Origin: CAYMRL01 sp964398985
GTDB lineage: Bacteria; Deinococcota; Deinococci; Deinococcales; Trueperaceae
Assembly: GCA_964398985.1 (NCBI GenBank)
Contig: CAYNOS010000003.1
Coordinates: 43,614-107,613 of the forward strand
DNA length: 64,000 nt
Reading direction: 5' to 3'
The notes beneath the pieces were generated by a model that was not told where the DNA came from, made no database searches, and was given only the letters and a program-made list of their open reading frames with translations. Shown here in pieces: positions 17,974-30,200 of the stretch (position 1 is its first letter; each line of letters begins with the position of its first letter). A program made the translations under genes and the position numbers.

Positions 17974-19628
17974 ACCTCGTGTTGATGCGCCTGCGAGGTG
18001 CCGCCAACGGCGCCGCCCGCGCGCCGTGGCGCTTGCTGCTCGGTGCCGGGATGCTGGTAGCCGTCTACGCCGGCGTGCACTCGCTAACGGGCCGTGGCCT
18101 GCGCTTCCTGGCCGGCATGCCCGACATCGGCACCATCCGCGATGCGGTGGCGCTGCGCAGCCTCGAGGGGCTGTTCGTGGTGCTGATGGTGTCGGTCGCG
18201 TTCTCGGTGCTGACGGGCGCCATCGGCACCCTGTACGGCTCCAGCGACCTGCCGTTCCTGCTGTCGCTGCCGCTGGCGCCGTGGCGCGTCTTCGGCCTCA
18301 AGGTCGCCGAGACCTATCTGTCGAGCGCGCTGCTGCCGGCCTTGTTCACGGTGCCGGTGTTGACGGCGCTGGGGCAGCATCACGCTGCGCCGATGGCCTT
18401 CTACGCGCTGGCGATCGGCTCCGTGCTGGCGCTCTACGCGCTGCCGGTGGCGGTCGGCGCCCTGCTGTCGCTGGTGTTGATGCGGCTGGCGCCGGTGGGC
18501 CGCGCCAAGGAGCTGGCCACCGCGCTGAGCGTCGTGGTGGCGGCGGCGCTGGTGCTGGGTCTGAGGGCGCTGAGGCCGGAGCAGCTCAACGCGATGTCGC
18601 CCGAGGAGTTCGAGACGCTGCTGGCTGCCTTCGCCAGCTTCCAGATCGGCTGGCTGCCGAGCGCCTGGGCGTCGAACGCCGTGTGGCGCGCGCTCGACGG
18701 CAGCCTCAGCGCGCCGGCGGTGGCGTTGGCGGTGGCCGCGCTGGCGGCCTTGGCGCTGGTCGGCTTCGCTGCCGCGCGCGCCTACGGCCAAGGCTGGTTC
18801 CGAGGGCTCGACTCGCTGCCGGCCAACTCGCCGAAGGCGGCCGCCCGCCGCGCTCGCTTGGCCTGGTGGGAGAAACCTCTTGCCGGAGCCGGCAAGGGCC
18901 TGGTGGTCAAGGACGTGTGGTTGTTGGCGCGCGACCCCGGGCAATGGTCTCAGCTCCTGGTGCTGGTGGCGTTGGCCGGCGTCTACTTCATCAGCACCAG
19001 CAGCCTGGCCGTCGAGATGCAGACGTTCCGCGACGTGATCGGCACCATGAACGTGACCTTCCTGGCGTTCCTGCTGGCCGGGGTCGGGGTGCGCATCGCG
19101 TTCCCGCTGGTGTCGCTCGAGGGCGAGGGCTTCTGGCTGGTGAAGACCGCACCGCTCGGAGCGTGGCAGCTGGTGAGAGCCAAGTTCCTCGGGGTACTGC
19201 CGATCATGCTGCTGTTCGGCGTCGGCTTGGGGGTGGCGGTGGCGTCGCGTCTGGAGCTCTCGGCGCCTTTGCAGGTGGCGGCGCCGTTGGCGGGAGCCAG
19301 CGCCGCGATCGCGCTCAGCGGCCTGGGGGTGGGGCTAGGGGCAGCCTTCCCACGCTTCGACAGCACCAACCCGGCCGAGATCCCGATGTCCGCGGGCGGA
19401 CTGCTGTACATGCTCAGCGCTCTCGGCTACGCGGCCATCAGCACCGCTCTGTTCGCCTACCCGGCGTGGCGCACGCTCAGCTCCCGGGGGACGGTGACGT
19501 TCTCGTGGACCGATCCCGACGGTCTGCTGGTGCTGGGGCTGTTGGCGCTGGTCGTCACCGCGTTCGCACTGATACCGTTGGCGGTGGGAAGCCGCCGCCT
19601 GGCCGCCTGGGAGCCAGGGCTCGACTGA
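17970..19628 (+). CDS. ABC exporter permease, large membrane protein
   Basis: A 552-aa polytopic membrane protein with about 12 hydrophobic segments in two halves separated by a polar stretch (about 280-310, including PKAAARRARLAWWEKPLAGAG). The layout (a soluble stretch followed by LLARDPGQWSQLLVLV) resembles the permeases of ABC-2-type exporters that fuse two membrane halves. It is translated in overlap with its ATPase and ends 10 bp before the convergent pckA. Membrane topology and pairing are clear; the transported substrate is not. Confidence 0.82.
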   Translation: MNLVLMRLRGAANGAARAPWRLLLGAGMLVAVYAGVHSLTGRGLRFLAGMPDIGTIRDAVALRSLEGLFVVLMVSVAFSVLTGAIGTLYGSSDLPFLLSLPLAPWRVFGLKVAETYLSSALLPALFTVPVLTALGQHHAAPMAFYALAIGSVLALYALPVAVGALLSLVLMRLAPVGRAKELATALSVVVAAALVLGLRALRPEQLNAMSPEEFETLLAAFASFQIGWLPSAWASNAVWRALDGSLSAPAVALAVAALAALALVGFAAARAYGQGWFRGLDSLPANSPKAAARRARLAWWEKPLAGAGKGLVVKDVWLLARDPGQWSQLLVLVALAGVYFISTSSLAVEMQTFRDVIGTMNVTFLAFLLAGVGVRIAFPLVSLEGEGFWLVKTAPLGAWQLVRAKFLGVLPIMLLFGVGLGVAVASRLELSAPLQVAAPLAGASAAIALSGLGVGLGAAFPRFDSTNPAEIPMSAGGLLYMLSALGYAAISTALFAYPAWRTLSSRGTVTFSWTDPDGLLVLGLLALVVTAFALIPLAVGSRRLAAWEPGLD

Positions 19629-19638
19629 CCGACGAGCC

Positions 19639-21237
19639 TCAGTCGACGCGGCGAGGACCGGCGGCGGTGATCTCCGGCCCGGCCTCTGACGCGAAGCGCT
19701 CGAAGTTCACCCTGAACATCTCGACGAGGCCAACGGCGGACCTCTCGTAGGCCCACTTGTCGCTCCAGGCGAGGCTGGGATCGAGGACGCTGTCGTCCAC
19801 GCCCGGCGCACTCACCGGGAGCGACAGCCCCGAGAAACGGTCGACGCGCGTCGGCACCGAGTCGAGGTCGCCGCGCAACGCGGCCCTCACCAGCGAGCGG
19901 GTGTCCGCCAGCCGCATGCGCTTGCCGACGCCCGGGCCGCCTCCCGTCCAGCCGGTGTTGACCAGCCACACCTTGGTGCCGTGGCGCTCCAGACGCTCCC
20001 CGAGCATGCGCGCGTAGCGCACCGGCGAGAGCGGCATGAACGGCGAACCGAAGCAGGCGCTGAAGGTCGCCTGGGCGCCCGTCACCCCGCGCTCGGTGCC
20101 GGCGACCTTGGCGGTGTAGCCGCTGAGGAAGTAGTACATGGCCTGCTCGAGGCTAAGCCGCGCGATCGGCGGCAGGATCCCGAACGCGTCGGCGCTCAGG
20201 AACATCAGGTGCTCCGGGTGGCCGCCGCGGCCGGTGGGCGAGGCGTTGGGGATGAAGTCGATCGGGTAGGCCGAACGGGTGTTCTCGGTCTTGCTGAGGT
20301 CCGTGAAGTCCGCGTGGCGCGACCCGTCCGTGAAGCCGACGTTCTCTAGCACCGAGCCGAAGCGGTTGGTGGCCGCGTAGATCTCGGGCTCGGCGGCGGA
20401 GCTGAGACCCGAGACCTTGGCGTAGCAGCCGCCTTCGAAGTTGAAGACGCCCTGGTCGGTCCAGCCGTGCTCGTCATCGCCGATCAGCCGCCTCTGGGCG
20501 TCGGACGACAGCGTCGTCTTGCCGGTGCCGGAGAGCCCGAAGAAGAGCGCGACGCGCCCCTGCTCGTCCTCGTTGGCCGAGCAGTGCATGGGGAAGACGC
20601 CGTTCATGGGCAGCTCGAAGTTGAGGGCGGTGAAGATCGACTTCTTGATCTCGCCGCCGTACTCGGTGTCGCCGATCAGCACCAGGCGCCTATCGAAGTC
20701 CATCGCGATCACCGTTGTCGAGCGGCAGCCGTGGCGTGCGGGGTCGGCCTTGAACGACGGCAGGTCGAGGACCAGCCAGTCGGGCTCGCCGGGGCCGGGA
20801 TCGTCCTCGATGAACAGGTTGCGGGCGAACAGGGAGTGCCAGGCGTGCTCCGTCACCACCCGCACGTGGCGGCGGTGCTCGGGGTCAGCGCCGACGAGCA
20901 GGTCCTGCGAGTACAGCTCGAGTCCGTGGAGGTGCTCCTGCATGTCGCGGAGAAGCCGTTCGAAGTGCTCCTCGGACAGCGGCTGGTTGACCTCGCCCCA
21001 CGCGACCTCGTTCTCGGCCTTGGGGGAACGCACTACGAACTTGTCCTTCGGTGAGCGCCCGGTGAAGAAGCCGGTGTCGACGACCAAACCGCCGCTGGAA
21101 GCCAGCTTGCCCTCCCCGCGCGCCAGGGCGACCTCGTAGAGCTCGGCGGAGTTCAGGTTCCGGTATACCAGCGCTCCGCCCAGCTCGAGGCCGTTGGCGC
21201 CGAGCGAAGTACCGCGTTCAGGACGTCGTATCGACAT
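19639..21237 (-). CDS. pckA: Phosphoenolpyruvate carboxykinase (ATP)
   Basis: Converts oxaloacetate and ATP to phosphoenolpyruvate, the entry step of gluconeogenesis. The 532-aa protein shows the ATP-type signatures: FTGRSPKDKFVV near residue 55, the P-loop FFGLSGTGKTTLS, the metal-binding region around GCYAKVSGL, and NTGWTGGGPGVGKRM in the C-terminal third. Its length is typical of the ATP-dependent family, not the GTP family. The ATG at 21237 lies 13 bp after tamB; a TAACCT box at the tamB stop codon lies 9 nt before the ATG, so pckA may have its own promoter. Confidence 0.97.
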   Translation of the reverse strand: MSIRRPERGTSLGANGLELGGALVYRNLNSAELYEVALARGEGKLASSGGLVVDTGFFTGRSPKDKFVVRSPKAENEVAWGEVNQPLSEEHFERLLRDMQEHLHGLELYSQDLLVGADPEHRRHVRVVTEHAWHSLFARNLFIEDDPGPGEPDWLVLDLPSFKADPARHGCRSTTVIAMDFDRRLVLIGDTEYGGEIKKSIFTALNFELPMNGVFPMHCSANEDEQGRVALFFGLSGTGKTTLSSDAQRRLIGDDEHGWTDQGVFNFEGGCYAKVSGLSSAAEPEIYAATNRFGSVLENVGFTDGSRHADFTDLSKTENTRSAYPIDFIPNASPTGRGGHPEHLMFLSADAFGILPPIARLSLEQAMYYFLSGYTAKVAGTERGVTGAQATFSACFGSPFMPLSPVRYARMLGERLERHGTKVWLVNTGWTGGGPGVGKRMRLADTRSLVRAALRGDLDSVPTRVDRFSGLSLPVSAPGVDDSVLDPSLAWSDKWAYERSAVGLVEMFRVNFERFASEAGPEITAAGPRRVD

Positions 21238-21249
21238 GCTTCGGGTAGG

Positions 21250-24200
21250 TTACCACCGCAGCGACACGCCGAACCGCACCAGGCTCCGGTCGGTGGACAG
21301 CACGATGCCGCCGTCCACGGACAGCGAAGGCGCGAAGTCGTAGCGGACGCCGAGCCCCAACTCCGGTCTCGGCGACGCCAGGATGCCGGCAGCCGGGAAG
21401 TCGAGGCGGCCAGTCAGGTCGATGTCGACCGGGCCGAGCCCGTAGCTGAGCGTCACCTCGTTGGTGATCGCGAACGCCGAGCTGGGGTCGTTGCGGGTGC
21501 CGATGCGGTAGCTGGCGAACAGGTCGGGGTTGATGTAGCCGCCGAGCCGCACGGAGACCGAGAAAGGCTCGGCGTCTTCGCTCAGCAGGCTGCTGAACGC
21601 GCTGGTGCGGATCTCGACGACGTCGATCCCGAGCGCTTCCCGCAACGCGTTCTGGATCTCCGAGACCACGAACAGATCGAGCGCCGCGTCGAGGGCCCCC
21701 TGCGCGACTGCCCCGCCGAACCCGCCGGCGCCGGTGAGCTCGGGGTTGAGCTCGAGGCGGCCGAGCGTCATCAACGTCAGGATCTCCGCCTCGGTGAGTG
21801 CCCGCCCGGCCGACGCGACGTCGCCGTTGGCGACCTGGACAAGCGCGTCCGACGTCAGCAGCGGCCTGACGTCGAAGCGGATGCCGCCCTCGTCGGGCCC
21901 GGCGGCCTCCACCGGCCCCGAGAACGCCAGGTTGACCCTGAAAGTGGGGCCGTCGGGCGCTACGAACTCGATGCCGCCGGCACCCTGCAGCGCCCGCGAC
22001 TTGTCGAAGTCCGAGTAGGCCGTCACGCTGAGGTCGGGGTAGTAGCCGCGCGAGGGCGAGAAGGTGGCGACGGCCTCCGTGAGCGTGAACTCGCGCCCGG
22101 CGAAGCGCAGCGACCCGCGCAGCGCCGTGGCGTTGCCGGAGAGCTGCGGCTCGGCGGTGGTGCCCGCGAGCGTCAGGTCGACCGCAGCCTCGAGCGAGGC
22201 GAAGCTCGAGTCGAAGGTGACGCGTTGGGGCGCCCGGATGCGCAGGGCGTCGAAGCCCAGCAGCGCCGGCCCGGAGCGCGGCGTGGGCGACGCGGTCGCA
22301 AAGGCCGCCTGCGGCCGCTCGGTTGACGGGGCCGGGGTCAGGGCGACGTCGCCCGCCGGTTCCTCGGCGCCCGCCGGTTCCTCGGTGCCCGCCGGCACTT
22401 CGGCACCCGGCGACTCCTCGCCGCCCGGCGACTCCTCGCCGGCAGCTACCGCCTCCGCGGCCCGCTCGCCGGCGGCCGGGTCGACGACCACCTCGTCGGC
22501 CAGGATCTCGCCGCCGAGCAGCAGTCCGGACGCCGACTCGCGCAGCCGCAGGTCGGCGTCGACCACGGCCCTGTCGATCAGCAGGCTAGGGGCGCTGATG
22601 GTGAGACCGGTGCCGCCGGCCCTCAGGTCGAGGGGCACCAGGGTGCCGCTGACCGACAGCGGCGCCCCCAGCGAACCGCTGAGCCGCAGGTAGGGCAAGA
22701 AGTCGGGGGTGAGAGAGATGCTGCCGACGATGTCCTCGACCACGCCGAGGCCCGGCGCCGCCAGCGAACCTAGGATGCCGAAGTCGATCTCGCGCAGCGC
22801 CAGGGGATCGAGCTGCAGACGCGCGCGCCCGTCGATGTCGAGGCGGCCGGCCGCCGGGGCGCCGCTGATCAGCTCCAGGGCGGCGGTCAGCTCGTCGCCT
22901 TCGAGCCGCACGTCGGCGCTGTCGATCTCGAACGCCGCGCCGCCGGCGGCGATGCTCAGCGCGTCGACCGCCAGCCTCACCTGCGGATCGGCAGCTGTCC
23001 CGTGAGCGGTGAACGAGAAGCTGCCTTCCGCCCCCAGACCAAGGCGCGCCAAGGATGGGATCAGTCCCAGCAGCGGCGCGAAGTCGGCCTCCACGGCGTC
23101 GAGGTCGAAGTCGAGCTCGCGCGGCCCGAGCCGTCCGGAGGCCCGCCACTCACCGCGGCCGGTGAACTCGGCGCGCTCGACCTGCAGCATGCGATCCTCG
23201 TACACCAGGCTGAGAGTCGCCTCGGTCTCCACCCCGGCGCGCTCCAGCACGAAGCGCTCCGTCGCCAGGCGCACGTAGCCGTCGGCGGGCTGCCCGACCG
23301 GCACGTCGAAGCGCAGCACGCCGGTGAGGTCGGCGCTCACGTCGGTGGGGCCGACCAGGCTCTCGGCGAGCAGCTCGGCGGGGAAGCGCTCCAGCCGCGC
23401 GCTGCCACCGACCCGTCCGGCCGTCAGTTCGGCGGTGAAGAGGCTGCCGGCGAACTGCGCCGCCAGGCCCGTCTTCTGCAGCGTGCCGGTGATCTCGACG
23501 CGCGCCTCCCCGGCTTCCGATCCGACGGCCAGCTCCGGCACCAGCAGCTGGCCGACCAGCAGCCCGTTGCGCAGCTGCACGACGCCCGTGACCGCGCCGG
23601 CGAGGTACGGCACCGCCTCGGCGATGCCTGGGAAGTCCGAGACCTCGAGGGTCCGGATCCGCAGCACGACGCTGCCGCCCGGAGGACCCTCCACGAGCCC
23701 CGGCAGGAGCTCTGCGAGAGACCAGTTCCCGCTAAGCGACACGCTGCCGCCGGTGGTGTCGAGCGTGGCCGCGCCGCCGATGCGTCCGGCGCCGAGGGAG
23801 AGGTCGGCGTCGAGCGTCACGGGGCCCACGCCGGACGGCGCCAGCGCGACGCCGCTCAGCTCGAGCGTGCCCGATGCCCCGGCATCCGGCGAGAGGCCGA
23901 GTCGCCCTCTGATGGCGCCGCCCGCGAGCCCGGCGAGCCGGCCGTCGCTGGCCGCCGGCACGCTCAGGTCGACGTCGAGGAGCATCGTGCCGGTGGTCGT
24001 GTCGAAGGCGGCGTTCATGGTGCCAAGCTCGCCGCGCGAGGTCACCAGCAACTCGCCGGCGGCCATGTCGGCTCGCCACGGCAACTCGAGCCGCCCGGAA
24101 CTTGTCGCCACCGGTAGGTCGGTGGGCAGACTCAGCGTGCCGGTCAGCGCCACCTCCTCGGCCGTGGCCGCACCGCTGACGTCGAGCTCGAAACCCGCCA

Positions 24201-27200
24201 CCGCGACGCCGAAGTCGAAGAGCTCGATGCGGGGCGCCGGCGAGAGCGTCACGCGCGCGTCGCCGTCGGCGGCGCCGCTGCCGCTGAGCAGCAAGCCGCG
24301 CTCCAGCACGCCGGAGACCAGCTCGGCGAGGCTGGTGGCCGCCAGCGATGCCTCGGCTCCGGCGCCGGCGGCTGGGAGTTCTACGAGCAAGGCGGGCGCG
24401 CCGTCCTCATCGGCGGCCGTCAGGCTCAGCTCCAGCGGTCCCAGCGGCGCGCTCAGCCGACCGTCGGCCCGCAGGCCTTGCGAGGTCGTGAACAGGCGCA
24501 AGGCGCCGCTCGCCGGCTCGCCAGGCGACGCCCTCAGCGACGGCTCCGCGCTGATGAGCAGATCGGTGTCGGGCAGGGCGCGCCCTTGCAGCCGCAGCAC
24601 GCTGCCGAGCACGCCGGTCTCCAGCTGCTGGTCGACGCTGACGCCCTGCGCGCCGAGCGCCAGGCGGCCACTCAGCGACAGCTCGGAGCCCTCATCGGAC
24701 AGGCTCGTGGCGAGTACCGCGGTGGGGACCAGCTCGTCTCCCAGCAGCATGCCGCGAGCGTCCACGGCGAAGCCCTGGTACTCGGCGCCGGTGATCTCTA
24801 CAGTGCCGGACCACGAGCCTGTCGGCGTGCGGGCGGCGTCGAGCGCCAGCCGGCCTCCGAGCACCTCGCCGCGGCCGGTGAGGGTCAGCGCTTCCTCGAG
24901 GCGCAGGTCGAGCTCGACGCGGCTGCTTGCGAGCACGGCGGGGGCGTCTGCGTTTGCCTGGACCTCGAGGCTGCCGCTGCCGCTGGCGCCCTTGCCGTCG
25001 GCCCGCAGAGCCAGGCTCAGCCCGCCGGGCAGCGTCAGGCTCTCGACCTCGGCGCTCCAGCTCAGGCCGGCCGGCTCGAACCGTGCCGTCAGGCCCGCCC
25101 CGCTCAGGCTCACCGGCGCGCCGGGCGCCTCGGACACGATCTGCACGTCACCGATGGGGTTGCCGGCGACGCCGAGTGCGGCGATCTCGCCCTGAAGCCA
25201 AGGGCCGGCAGCGGCCGCGTCGCCTGCGGCGTTCCCGCCCAGGTTCAGTGTCACGGTGCCCGCGAGGGTGGGGGCGAGAGCCTGCAGCCTGCCCGTCACG
25301 GTGACGGACGTCAGGTCGTCGGGCACGCTGGCGCGCCAACCTTCGAGGCGGCCGGCGCCGATCATCTCGATGCCGCCGGGGGTGTCGGCCAGGGTCAGCA
25401 CGGCCTCGCCGTAGCGCACGATCCCGCTGCCGCGGGACCTGCCGTTCGTGAGCTCGAGCTCCAGGTCGCTCACCAGCCCAGCCGCGCGCAGGTTGCTGGC
25501 GAGGATCAGGTGCCCGCTCAGCGGCTCGGTGTCGAGCCTGACGCTGCCGGAGATGTCGCCGTCGCCGACCAGCAGGGCGTTGACGCGCGGATCGTCGAGG
25601 CTGCCGCCGACCTGCAACGTGCCGCTGAGGCTGCCGGCTGCCCCGTAGCCGAGGCCGGCGGCGTCGAGCATGGCCGTCACCTTCGCGTGTCTGATCTCGC
25701 CCAGCGACGCTGCCGAGAGCACCAGCGGCCCGCGCAGCTGACCGCGCGCCGGGGTCTCGCCGAGTTCCAGGTCGGCGAGGTCGATCTGCGACTGCAGCGC
25801 GACCTGCAGCGCCTGGCCGAGGACCGCGCCGCCGGTCAGCACGCTGGCGCCTTTGGCGATCACCAGGTTCGTAACGCTGGCCGTCAGCTCGGGGTCGGTG
25901 GAGGCCAGCGCGTCGAAGCTGACGGTCGCTCCGCCGGCCTGAGGCAGCGTTTCTGGCAGACGGTAGTCGGTGACGCTGAGGTCGGAGGTCCAGGTGGAGC
26001 CTTGGCCGCTGAGCGTCAGGCGCAGGTGCTCGCCGGCGAGGTCGAGCCGGCCCGCCCCGCCGGCGAAGCCGAACGAGCCGCTGCCCGCGACGTCGCCGCT
26101 GACCGTCAGCGGCCCGGAGAGATCGGGAGCGCTCAAGGTGCCGGACAACGTCGGTGAGCCGCTCACCCGCGTGCTGCCGAGCTCGCCTTGGATGTCGACG
26201 ATGACGGTGGCGGTGCCGCTGAGTCCCGTGCCGTTGGTGAGGACCGGGGGGAGGGTGGCGGTGAGGGCGACCTCGCGGCCCGCGTTGGCGGTAACGAGCA
26301 GTTGGCCGGCGCCGTCGGTGCTGATCGCGGCCTCCAGCTCGGCGATACCGATCAGTCGGTACATCTGGGGTAGGTGGCCGGCGACCCTCGCCTCGCCGCT
26401 GAGGCCCGCGTCCGGGCTCCAGGCGAGGTCGACGTCGTGCGCCGTCAGGCGCAGGGTCTCCGCGACGGCGTCGACCGCGATGGGGCCCGAGGACTGGAAG
26501 CGGGTCTCGGGACCGGACGACTCGAAGTACGTCGACCCGGTGACGCGTACCGTACGCGAGACGAGGTCGATGCTCGCCAGCAGGTCGCGCCAGCTCACCG
26601 TCAGCGCCGCGCCGCTGTCGTTCCCGTCCCCGTCGGCGGCCGCGTAGCGGAGCGCGGCGGTCTCGCCGAGCGGCTCGGACAGCAGCACGCCGGTCACCGC
26701 CGGCTCGGGCGTCAACGGTCCGGAGGCGCTCAGTGTCAGCGGTGCAGCCTCCGACAGCGGCCCCGGCAGCTCGACTATGCGGCCCTCGAGCGCGCCGACT
26801 CGCAGGCCGCCGTCATCGCCGGCGAGGGTCCCGCTGACGTCGAACAGGCCCGGTGCGGTGGCCGCGAAGCGCCCGGACGTCAGGTCGGCAGCCATGCTCA
26901 GGTCGGCAGCGACGCTTTGAGAACCGATCGCTCCGGTCAGCCGCGCGCTGATCCCTTCAGCGAGCCGGTCGACGTCGAGGACGCCGCTCAGGTTGAGGCC
27001 GTCGCCGACGACGCCGACTGCCAGCCGGTCACGGTTGGATCCCGTCAGCGTGACCGTCAGGCCGCCGGCTTGGCCGCTGAGGTCGGCCGTCAGGTCGAAG
27101 GTGGGAGGGCTGGAGCCCACGGTCACCCGGCCGCCGCCCGCCACCGCTACCTCCACGCCCAGCAGCTCACCGAGCTCTTCCCAGTCGACTTGGGAGAGGT

Positions 27201-30200
27201 CGAGCGTGGCGACGAGGTCGGCGCCGGTTCCCGTCACCTGCATGGCCGCCAGGTCGGCACCACCGCTCTCCAGGCTGAGCCGGCCGGCGTAGTCGTCGAC
27301 CTCGCCGGCGAGCGACAGGTTCACCGTGCCCGCGACGCTGCCGAGGCTGAGGGCCGAGTCCACGGCCAGCCGGAAGCCGCCGGCGGGCGTCCAACTGCCG
27401 GCCACGGTGAGCGGTCCACTGAGCACGTCGGTGACCCCGGTGGCCTGGGGGGCGAGGTTCGCAACGCCGGAGGCGAGGGCCGCTGCCTCGACGTCGGCGT
27501 CCAACTCGAAGCCTGCCAGTCCGCCGGTGACGACGGCGCTCACTCCGTCGCCGGTCATCACCGCGCCGAGACGTGGGTCGTTCACGGTTCCCGAGAGCGT
27601 TCCGCGAAGGCGCGCAGCCACACCGGCCAGGCTGCCGCTGAGGTCTACGGTCCCACTGAGACCCGCAGCGGCGCTCAACGAGTCGGCGGCGACGTCGATG
27701 CCGTCCCCACGCAGCGTCACAGGCTCCCCGGGTCGCCAGGCGACGGCGGCCGTCTGTGGAGGAAGACTCATGCGCGCTTCGGCCACTGCGATGGCCGCGG
27801 TGTCGAGCTCGCCGCTGAGCCCGCCGTCCGTGGTGAACGCGAGGTCGCCCGCGAGCAGGTCGTCGAACGCCCTCAGGCTGCCGACCAGTTCAAGTGCCGG
27901 CGCCACGCTCCCCACGACCTGCAGGGAGCCGAGCTCGTGAGCGGCTTCGGCGGCGAGACCCAGCGTGTCGCCGGCGCCCGTCAAGCGGGCGCTGACGTCG
28001 ATGCCGGAACCCGCCACCGCGGCGTCGAGGACGCCGCCCCAGCTCCCGTAGGCGAGGCGCAGCTCGCCGTCCAGCGAGCTCTCGAAGCCAGCCGGCAGGA
28101 ACGGCGCGAGCGAGGCGCCGGCGGCGCTCAGCGACAGCTCGCCCTCCGCGAACAGGAGCACCAGACCGGCACCCGCAAGGTTGGCGGTGAGGTCGCCGGC
28201 GCTGCCGGACAGGCTGCCGGTCAAGGTGTAGCCGGCGGCGGTGGGCGTGGGGGCGGCGCTGAGGCTCAGGTCGGCGCGGTAGTCGGGCCCGGCCGTGAGG
28301 TCGATCTCGCCGGCGAAGCTCAGCGTGCCGACCGGTTCGAAGCCGCCGCTGGCGGCCGGCCCGGAGGCCTGGACGCCCGGCTCCGGGTTCACGTCGGCTC
28401 CCGCCAGGGCGATGACGTCGGCCAAGGAGACCACGCCGCCGAAGGCGAGCGCAGCGAGCGGCCCGGAGAAGGTCAGCAGCGCTTCGTCGGCCGTGGCCGG
28501 TTGCGTGAGCTGCGTCACCTCGCCACTGATCACGACGTCTGCGACCGCATCGATCCTCCGCTCGCCGTCGAGCCTGGCCGTCACCCGGTAGCGCTCGCTG
28601 CCGGCTGCCAGCGTCAGTGCCGTCTCGCCGGAAGCCACCAGCGACCCGTCCTCGAAGCGCACGTCGAAGCCGCCCTCGCCGACGTCGACGCGCGCGCTGC
28701 GCTCACTCCAGGAAGCCGTGAGGCTCCACGGCAGCAGCGCGCCCTGCAACGGGCCGGCGGCGGGCACCTCGAAGACGCCGGAAGCGTCGGCGCCCGCCAG
28801 GTCGAGGGCGATGCCGGTCACCGGGCCCACCGCTGCGACGGCGGCGATCACGGGGTTGCGGCCCGGCGCGAGGGTTCCGTCGAGCGCGGCGTCGAGCCCC
28901 GCCACCACCCCGACGGCGTCGACGCGCAAGGCGTCGCCGGCTCCCGTCACCGCGACCGCGATCTCGTCAGGACTGTCCTCAAGCCTCAGCGTCCCCGCGA
29001 ACGAACCGCCGGCTCCGCTGAGGCGCCCGTCTGCCCAGGCTCCGCTGAGCTCGCCGCTCAGCAGTGCTCCCGGCTCGGCCAGGACGCCCTCGCCGTCCCA
29101 GCCGAACTGGGCCAGCACCTCGATCGCCTCGACCGCGCCGGCGGCGCGCCACGTCAGGCCGCTCGCCCCCGGCGCGGCCGTGATCTCCAGCAACGCTCCC
29201 GGTGCGCTCGTCAGCGCGGCCTCGAGCCGCACACCCTCGTCACCCTCCGCCGCCCACGCGGCGCCGAAGCTGAGCGGGAGCTCGCCGAGCTCGCCGCGGA
29301 GCGCCAGTTGCCGGTCACCCAGCGACAGCGTGCCCGCCAGGTCCAGCGCTTCGGCCAACGTCACCCCGAAGGCGCGGGTGCCGGCGGGAAGGCCGAGCGA
29401 GACGTCGACGACTCCCGCCAGGGAGTCGGCGCTCGCCGCGCCGCTGAGCAGCAGCGCCTCCTCGGCGCCGGTCAACTGCAGGCCGGAGAAGCCGAGGTCG
29501 AAACCCGCGGCCGCGTAGGTGAGTCGCACGTCACCGCCGGCCGAGGCGGCCTCCAGGCGCGCGCCGTCGTCGCCGGCCGCGACCGCTACCTCCAGCGGCG
29601 GGACGATCAGGCGCAGGTCCTCGCTCACGGGAACCGGCGCCATCGTCACGCCGAGCGCGGCCGACGGGGGCGAGAGCGCGGCGTCGCCCGTGATCCGGAC
29701 CGGGCCGAACGCGCCGCTCAAGTCCTCCAAGCGCTCGCCGCGCAGCACGCCGGAGACGGAGCCGCGCAGGTCCGGGAACGCGTCGCCCAAGCCCGCCACG
29801 GTCACGGCTTCGGGACCGGCAAGGGTCATCGTCACGCCGAGCCGGTCGAGAGGGCCGGTGGCCCGGACGCTGAACCTGGCGTTGGGGGAGAGCGCTGTGG
29901 GGAAAGCCTCGAGGACCGTGACCTCGCCCTCGATCACGCCGTCCGCGTAGACCGCCGCGCCTTCGAAGTGGCCGCCCTGGTCGTCGTTGCCGGTCAGGAA
30001 GCCCGACCACACGCCCGCTTGGTAGTTCGCTTCGACGCTCGCGGTCACCGCGCGGCCGGCCAGCTCCCCGCGCCACACGACGTCGAGGTCGCCGTCCCCC
30101 TCGACGAGCTCGAGGACCACGTCGGCCGCGCCCGGCGCCCCGCTGCCGGCGAGGTCGATGCCGTCCGCCCTCAGGAACGTGCGCTGCCCCTGCGGTCCGG